Part shown: one piece after another, positions 17,986 to 24,607 of the stretch
Layout of the letters: the number at the start of each line of letters is the position of its first letter
How positions within the stretch are numbered: the stretch's first letter is position 1
DNA from: Phoronis ovalis
Lineage: Eukaryota; Phoronida; Phoronidae
NCBI GenBank assembly: GCA_028565635.1
Contig: JAOXYB010064834.1
Span: 1-24,607 of the forward strand
Reading direction: 5' to 3'
Length of the DNA: 24,607 bases
Translations under genes and position numbers: made by a program
Notes under the pieces: model-generated
What the model saw: the letters and a program-made list of their open reading frames with translations, nothing else
Told to the model about the DNA's origin: nothing
The model's database searches: none

Positions 17986-20900
17986 GATATTTGTCATGTC
18001 TAATGCCCATCCAATGTGTAGGGTTATATTTTTTTAACATTATTGTTTTTTTACATTAGCAAAGAATAGAATACATCATGCATTATAATCTAGTTTATCA
18101 TTGTGGGGTACTCTTATTCAAAACGATTGTATTTGCTGTCTGACGCATTCCGTGGGGGACAACATCATATTTTTTGATGGGTATGCGCAGCCCAAATTCA
18201 AAATATCCACCCATTTCTAAGGTTTTATGTCACAACCCAATTTTTTAGGGGTTTTTACTCTGCACCAAATAAGAAGCTGATCGGGTAAAAACTGAAGCTG
18301 TTATTATAACGTGCCCTTTCAGGAGCAAACATGGCTGCCAGTCAGCCATATTGGAAGTAATCCGGGTTAATATTATATACATGTACAGTATATAACCTGT
18401 ACATTGACTTGTACTTATTCTGTACAGAATATGGAGCTAATCGGAGAAATGCTGAAGCAGTTATTGTGTTACGCACACCTAAAAATGTCAAAGGTTCGTA
18501 ACGGCATTTGACCTACTTGTCAAGGTCATTTTTAAAATGTCACCTAGCTTATTACGCCCACCAACCTACAGTCTCCCTAGAACCACCTTTAAATCGTCCA
18601 GGTAGGACTTTGTCTTTGCGGCTATAAATGCAACGCAACATGCCCTCTCGAGAACAAACATGGCTGCCAATCAGCCATATTGAAAGTAATCCATGTAAAA
18701 ATTACACAAAGCATGTACTGTGACATGGACTTACTCTGTGCAGAATATGAACCTGCTCGGTTAAAAACTGAAGTTGTTATTATGACGTGCAATCTCGCAA
18801 ACCAAAATGGCCACCAGTCGGCCATTTTGGAAGTAATCCGGGTCAATATTACATATAACCTGTACATTGTCCTGTACTTACTGTGTACCGAATATGTAGC
18901 TGATCGGATAAAAACTAAAAGCAGTTATTGCCAGACAAAGAAAGTGCTATGCATAGTAAAAAATGTCAAAATATCGTACAGGCATTTGACCTACTTGTCA
19001 AGGTCATTTTAAAATGTCACTAGCCTATTACGCTCACCAACCTTTGGGCTTCCTAGAACCACACTTGAATCGTACAGGTAGCACTTCATCTTCGCCGCTA
19101 TAGACGCAACGTTATGTGCCCTCTCGGGAACAAACATGGCTGCCAGTCGGCCATATTGGAAGCAATCCGGGAGAATATTATACAAACTGAGACATGTACT
19201 TATTCTGTACAGCATATAGAGCTAATCGGACAAAAACTGAAGCAGTTATTGTAAGACAAAGAAAGTGTAATGCATGGCAAAAAATGACGAACTTTCGTAA
19301 CAACATTTGACCTACTTGTCAAGGTCATTTTAAAATGTCACCTACCCTATTACGCCCACCAACCTATAGTCTTCCTAGATCCACCTATGAATCGTCCAGG
19401 TAGAGCTTTGGCTTCGCGGATATAAACACAATGTTATGTGCCCTCACGAGAACAAACATGGCCACCAGTCGGTCATATTGGCAGTAATCTAGGTCAAAGG
19501 TACATATAGCATGCACTGCGAACCGGACTTAGTCTGTGCAGAATATGAAACTGATCGGATAAAAACTGAAGGTGTTATTATGACGTGTAATCTCGTGAAC
19601 CAACATGGATGCCAGTCGGCCATATTGCAAGTAATCCGGGTCAATATTACATATAACCTGTACATTGTCCTGTACTTACTGTGTACCGAATATGTAGCTG
19701 ATTGGATAAAAACTAAAAGCAGTTATTGCGAGACAAATAAATGTTACGTACGGCAAAAAATGTCCAAGAATCGTTGCGGCATTTGACCTACTTGTCAAGG
19801 TCATTTTAAAATATAAGCTAGCCTATTACACCCACCAGTCTATGGCCTTCCTAGAAACACCTTTGAATCGTCTAGGCAGCGCTTCGTCTTCGCGGCTATA
19901 AACGCAACGTTACGTGCCCTCTTGGGAACAAACATGGCTGCCAGTTGGCCATACTGGAAGTAATCAAGATCAAAAGTAAAACAGACCTGCACTTTGACCT
20001 GAATTGAATATGAAGCTGATTGGAACATGAAACTAAGAAGATGAAAACTGAAGCAGCTATTACGACGTGGAATCTCGCAAACCAACATGGCCACTAGTCA
20101 GCCAAGTTGGAAGTAATCCGGGTCAATATTATATATAACATGTATTTTGACTTGTACTTACTCCGTACCGTATATGGAGCTGATGGGATAAAAACTAAAC
20201 CACTTATTGCGAGACAAAAAGTGTTATGCACGGCAAGAAAGGTCCAAGAATCGATTCGGCATTTGACCTACTTGTCAAGGTAATTTTGAAATGTCACCTA
20301 GCTTATTACACCCACCAACCCATGGGCTTCCTAGAACCACCTTTGAATCGCCCAGGTAGCACTTCGTCTTCGCGGCTATAGATGCAACGTTACGTGCCCT
20401 CTGGGGAAAAAAAATGGTTCCCCGTCGGCCATAATGGAAGTTATCCGGGGGTCAATATTATATGTAACCTGTACTTTGACCTGTTCCTATTCTGTACTGA
20501 ATATGGAGCTAATCGGATGAAAACTGAAGCAGTTATTGCGAAACAAAGTAAGTGTTGCGCATGGCAAAAAATGTCGAAGTTTCATAAGTTGCATTTGACC
20601 TGCTTGTCGTCATTTTAAAATGTCACCTAGCCTATTACGCCCAGTAACCTAGTCTTCGTAGAACCACCTAAGAATCGTCCAGGTAGGGCTTTGTCTTCGC
20701 GGCTATAAACGCAATGTTACGTGCCCGCTCGGGAACAAACATGGCTGCCAGTCGGCCATATTGGAAGTAATCTAAGCAAAAGTACAAATAGTATGTACTG
20801 CGACTTGGACTTACTCTGTGCCGAATATGAAACTGATCAGATAAAAACTGAAGGTGTTATTATGACGTGCAATCTCGCGAACCAACATAGTCGGCCATGT

Positions 20901-21386
20901 TAGAAGTAATCAGGTTCAATATTACATATAACCTGTACTTTGTCCTGTACTTGCTGTGTACCAAATATGTAGCAAATCGGATAAAAACTAAAGCAGTGAT
21001 TGAGAGACAAAAAAGTGTCATGCACAGCAAAAAATGTCCAAAAATTTCTGCGGCATTTGACCTACTAGTCAAGGTCATTTTGAAATGTCATCTAGCCTGC
21101 TACGCCCACCAACCTATGACCTTCCTTGAACCATCTTCGTCATCATGGCTATAGATGCCACGTCGTGTGCCCTCTCAGGAATAAGCATAGACACTAGTCG
21201 GCCATATTGAAGTAATCAAGGTCAAAATAATAACCGACCTGTGGCTGAATATGAAGCTTATCGGGTAAACACTGAAGCTGTTATCGTGAGACACAGGAAA
21301 GTATTACATACGACGATGACGATGACGACAACGACTTCGCTACGACTATATGCCCAACCACTATATGGATGGGCATAACAAAAACA
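17986..21386. mobile_element. Large tandem-array element with inverted termini
   Basis: The left end (atttgtcatgtctaatgccc then atccaatgtgtaggg) and right end (cactatatggatgggcataa) carry ATGCCCATCCA in opposite orientations. Between them is a left body to about 18290, then about eleven array units beginning with gtgccctctcgggaacaaac-like words. Approximate starts are 18308, 18640, 18783, 19115, 19435, 19582, 19911, 20065, 20391, 20718, 20864 and 21165. There is no coding capacity; open frames inside are read-throughs. The layout recalls the tandem-core non-autonomous elements of bivalves (pearl/HINE type), but I cannot assign it to a named family. Confidence 0.8.
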
Positions 21387-21504
21387 TAAGTTGACTGTTA
21401 AGAATTTCTGTGTTTTATGTCTTGAAGGGATCACACTTGACAAATCTGTAGATTTATGGTGGAAGAACTTCTGAATTATTACCTTAGTTATACCCAACTA
21501 GTTA

Positions 21505-21806
21505 ATTGTATGTAACCTGTACTTAAACCTGATATTACTCCGTACTGAATATGAAACTGATTGGATAAAAAACGGAAAATCTCAAGAACAACTTGACATG
21601 CCCTCTAAGGAACAAACAAGGCTGCCAGTATTGGAAATGATCTGGGTTAGAATTAAACCAACCTGCACTTTGACCTGTATTTACCTGAAGTGGAAATCGG
21701 GTGAAAACAGAAGCCGTTATTGTGAGATAAAGAAAGTGTTACATGTGACGACAACACACAGCTACGATTATTTGCATAGCCACTATATGTGGATGGGCAT
21801 AAAAAC
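21505..21806. repeat. Partial array-element copy (right end)
   Basis: This contains a fragment of one unit (gtatgtaacctgtacttaaa ... gaatatgaaactgattgg) and a final unit (catgccctctaaggaacaaa), ending in cactatatgtggatgggcat. It repeats the right terminus found at 21365-21386, about 420 bp after it. It is either a second truncated insertion or a duplicated end. Confidence 0.7.
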
Positions 21807-21857
21807 AGATAACTTCAACAAAACATGTTTGCAAATAACCGTAACATACGTATGTAC

Positions 21858-21950
21858 CTTCAGGTTCCTTTTCCATTGGTTGAACTTCTGAAACCATAGC
21901 TGCTTCTTCCATTGGTGCATCTTCAAACAGTCCAGCTTCAAATCCATCAC
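21858..21950 (-). CDS. OTU gene exon, acidic Met-rich linker
   Basis: A TTTTTGCAG acceptor and a GAAG|GTACAT donor bound 93 nt encoding DGFEAGLFEDAPMEEAAMVS then EVQPMEKEPE. The composition is acidic and probably disordered. Phase is 2-in, 1-out, fitting both neighbours. It precedes the OTU core in the protein, as in many OTU proteins with disordered N-terminal extensions. Confidence 0.7.
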
Positions 21951-22255
21951 CTGCAAAAAGCAAAATGATACACATACATGTATCTAAATCAACAACAACA
22001 GGACTCGATACAAGCAGAGACGTTGATGTTATATTTATATTGGAAACAAAGCTTACTGTAGAGAATTCCTCGGTGGGACTAGTACACTCAATAGGCTATT
22101 ACTTATTGCAATTACCTGCTTATATTTTATCAGTTCTAGAGTGTTAATATACTTGCTTATTTCGACAGTTCAAAATGTTTTGTACAAAGCAGCCACAACT
22201 AGAGAAAAAGACATTTCATTTATGTCATACACATCGCTGTTTAACAGTGACATAC

Positions 22256-22327
22256 CAAAGAGCTCAGTATCAACACCACCTCCACAGTTATCCTCTTTAT
22301 CATCATCAGATGAATCACCACCAACAG
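22256..22327 (-). CDS. OTU gene exon, Asp/Gly-rich N-terminal segment
   Basis: An AACTTGTTTTTAG acceptor and a TTTG|GTATGT donor bound 72 nt encoding VGGDSSDDDKEDNCGGGVDT then ELF, joined as ELF-G-DGFEAG to the next exon. It is low-complexity acidic sequence. An upstream exon ending in phase 1 is required but was not found; the start codon may lie beyond the transposon at 22758-24347 or outside the window. Confidence 0.65.
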
Positions 22328-22757
22328 CTAAAAACAAGTTAGTCCAATAAAAATGTTAGTAAATAAACAAAACAAAAGCAAAGAAACGGAGTTTTCCACT
22401 ATAAAACCTATCTGGTTGCTAAGCAAACATTTTATTTCTGAATATTATTGGAAAATAACTAGAACTGTTTAATAGTTATTAATAGACTGACAGTATTCGT
22501 GGAAAACCCTGTTTTTTATATAGTAAATGTGAAATTACACCCTCTCAGACTAGCCATTATATCATTGCCCTGACTATACCGGCAAATTGTGTTCATGAAT
22601 TCAGCAGCATATCTCTCTAATTTAATAGTACATTTAACAAATGTGTTTTGCAGGAAAATAATCAAAGTTTAAAAACTACATTCCAAAACAATACATCAAT
22701 GCCTCATTTCACATACAAACAAATAAATGTATGTCAAACAATTAATATTATTCTTAC
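22328..22757. other. Intron or upstream sequence of the OTU gene
   Basis: No confident exon. A - strand frame at about 22530-22655 (including RYAAEFMNTICRYSQGNDIM) looks somewhat coding but lacks a donor in the required phase. Confidence 0.35.
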
Positions 22758-24347
22758 TACGGTAATTATTCTCAATTCGTACAACTCCATTATTCGTACA
22801 CAACCCCTTTTTCAGATTTTATAATTTCTGAAATTCGTACACCCCCGATTAATTGAGAATTTGGTGTTTCTCTAGATTCGAACACATATCTTTTCTTGGA
22901 ATTTTTGGGGTTTCTCAAATTCGTACAAAATCTAATATCCGTCGATATTTTGTATTTTATTATATTTTATCTATACATTCGCGGAAGAGTGTTCAAAATA
23001 CGACAACTTCTTTTTCAGGTTGGTGCTAATTAGTGTGTCAAATTCATAAAAAAACCAGCCAATCACGGCTGAGAACAATGACTTTGTCAACCGAGATCGC
23101 GGTCAAGTATTAACGAAATGTCGGCATTTTCGCGTAATGTTCTATCTCCCTGTTTGGATAAATTAATCGCTTGCACACATGATGTGAATTCAAAATTTCA
23201 GTATATCAAAAATTAATGTAAACTATATTTTTTGCAAGGAAATTCAGACTGAGTAAATCATTAATCTAGGACGGGACTGTGAATAACAAGTCACGCCTTC
23301 TGTCAATCTTTAATCTTAAGCTGTTCGCACAAGCAATCGCGATTAAAATATTACCTAGAAAAAAATCTAACAAAATTTTGATCGCGATTATGACCGTTCG
23401 CACTATAAAAATTCAATTGCGCTTAAAAATTGTTCCCAGCTGACCTACACGTTATACTTCTTTTTGTTTGGCGACAGCTCTGGACTGGCATCCAAAATGA
23501 AAATTAAATCTCACAGCTTCTGGTCAGGCATAAACATGATATTTTTTTTAGATCTAGGTAGACCAATTTTATCAACAAAATAATTAATGCAGTTCAAAAT
23601 AAAAATAATTATATGAAATTTATTGATTTAAAACTTTACTTGATAATTCTATCACATAAGTGTTCGAGGGCTATTTCAAGCATACCGCATGTTGATGGTT
23701 CACTTGTTTTATCGGTGGATAACCCGTAGCCTAGCCAACTTTCACACTGTGATTGGATGTAAGTGACATGCCGTCATTCGTTGATCAGCTGGGTTGTTTT
23801 TTTTACTAGATATGAATTTATGATGAATGTTTCAGGAAATGAGTGATCGCAGGAGGTTTTGATCGAGAACAATCTTAGAGCACAAAAGAATAATTTTCTA
23901 GAAAGCGAAAAACATTTTTGGGACTGCACCTTTTTTGTTTGTTTATTCTAGAAGATTAGCAAAGCATATTACCCCATAGCAAATACTAAGTTTTAAACAC
24001 GTCGGGAGAACATGCCAGATCATCCGCCAGAACGGCAGAAGCATGCTACCACAAGTTGTCCGTTATTTGATACATCAAGTATTGGAAAATAGTTATTATA
24101 TAATAACACCATAGGCATTCTACTAGCTATGTCTGTCAATGATTGATCGGATTCTGTTTACGTCGATTTTTCGCACTGTCGTACTGGTAGTGCATGAAAT
24201 CATCGACAAATATCAAAATATATTATTAATGTTTCCGAGAATTCGTAAACCCATATTTTCGGAGAATTTTGTATTTCCCAAATTTCATACACCCCCCAAA
24301 AATAAAATAACACTTTTTTTTGTATGAATTTGAGAATAATTACCGTA
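22758..24347. mobile_element. Non-autonomous DNA transposon with 18-bp TIRs
   Basis: TACGGTAATTATTCTCAA at 22758-22775 is the exact inverse of TTGAGAATAATTACCGTA at 24330-24347. If the terminal T/A is excluded, a 3-bp ACT flanks both sides (22756-22758 and 24347-24349). The word ATTCGTACA recurs at least four times in the left 170 bp (22776, about 22791, about 22836, 22919). Related degenerate words (attcgtaaac, tttcatacac) occur near the right end, as in subterminal transposase-binding repeats. At 1.6 kb it has no transposase-like ORF. Superfamily is unassigned. Confidence 0.75.
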
Positions 24348-24365
24348 CTACTTATATAAACAACA

Positions 24366-24607
24366 AGACATTTGTCATGTCTAATGTCCATTCAATGTGT
24401 AGGATTACGGCCATATTGGAAGTAATCTGGGTTACTATTATATATAACCTGAACTTTGACCTGTACTTACTTTGTACCGGCTAATCGGACAAGACATTTG
24501 TCATGTCTAATGCCCATCCAATGTGTAGGGTATTTTTTTAACATTATTGTTTTTTTACATTAGAAAAGAATATAATACATCATGCATTATAATCTGGTTT
24601 ATCATTG
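24366..24607. repeat. Chimeric fragments of the array element, running off the window
   Basis: A left terminus (gacatttgtcatgtctaatg) at 24366 joins after about 45 bp directly to a unit fragment (cggccatattggaagtaatc ... cctgtacttactttgtaccg). That joins a second left terminus at 24492, which continues like 18000-18110 to the window edge. This records nested insertion or internal rearrangement. Confidence 0.75.

Larger units (their letters stand above)
17833..21857 (-). other. OTU gene intron (about 4.0 kb) filled by a repeat array
   Basis: The donor is GAAG|GTACAT at 21857-21856 and the acceptor AATTATAG at 17834-17833. The flanking exons join in phase (G+AT = Asp). Nearly the whole intron is made of the array element at 17986-21386 plus a partial copy at 21505-21806. 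Confidence 0.65.

Noticed and set aside
18622-21154. Many open frames of 60-110 codons on both strands across the repeat array
   Set aside because: They recur as homologous frames from unit to unit, start at arbitrary Met codons and match no family; they are read-throughs of non-coding repeats.
22530-22655. Additional upstream OTU exon (frame with RYAAEFMNTICRYSQGNDIM)
   Set aside because: It looks mildly coding, but the available donors leave phase 2 whereas the exon at 22327 needs phase 1; the acceptor is also unclear.

Overview
The window looks like nuclear DNA of an invertebrate animal. It is AT-rich, its coding pieces are short exons bounded by GT-AG introns with matching phases, and it carries a metazoan-type NACHT-LRR (NLR) receptor, a tRNA-derived SINE head and terminal-inverted-repeat elements with internal tandem arrays. 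Tandem-array elements of this style are known from bivalves (pearl and related families), so a mollusc, perhaps a bivalve, is my best guess. That placement is inference. There is no bacterial operon, CRISPR array or rRNA.

Layout. (1) 527-1125, + strand: the last two exons of a gene with a C48 (Ulp1/SENP-like) cysteine-protease Cys motif. (2) 2579-4216, - strand: five phase-compatible exons of a Cys-containing protein I do not recognise, tail-to-tail with gene 1. (3) 4217-8150: mostly featureless, with a decayed copy of the large repeat family at about 4498-4900. (4) 8155-13735, - strand: an NLR gene with two short exons and a 3.27-kb exon holding the NACHT ATPase and about 11 near-identical 28-residue LRRs. 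Its 3' end looks damaged: the last LRR is frameshifted, and an LRR relic lies beyond a SINE-bearing insertion. (5) 15401-15524: a decayed duplicate of the NLR N-terminal exon. (6) 16526-22327, - strand: an OTU-family cysteine protease gene of at least five exons, in the same orientation as the NLR. (7) 15563-16485, 17986-21386, 21505-21806 and 24366-24607: members of one repeat family with inverted ATGCCCATCCA termini. The largest carries a 3-kb array of alternating ~145- and ~330-bp units inside the 4-kb OTU intron. (8) 22758-24347: a second transposon with perfect 18-bp terminal inverted repeats.

Functionally, a predicted innate-immune sensor (NLR) lies between two predicted ubiquitin/SUMO-type cysteine proteases. 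Shared orientation of the NLR and OTU genes is seen directly; any functional link is speculation. Exon joins were worked out by eye from splice consensus and phase, without transcript evidence. No complete 5' end is visible for any gene.
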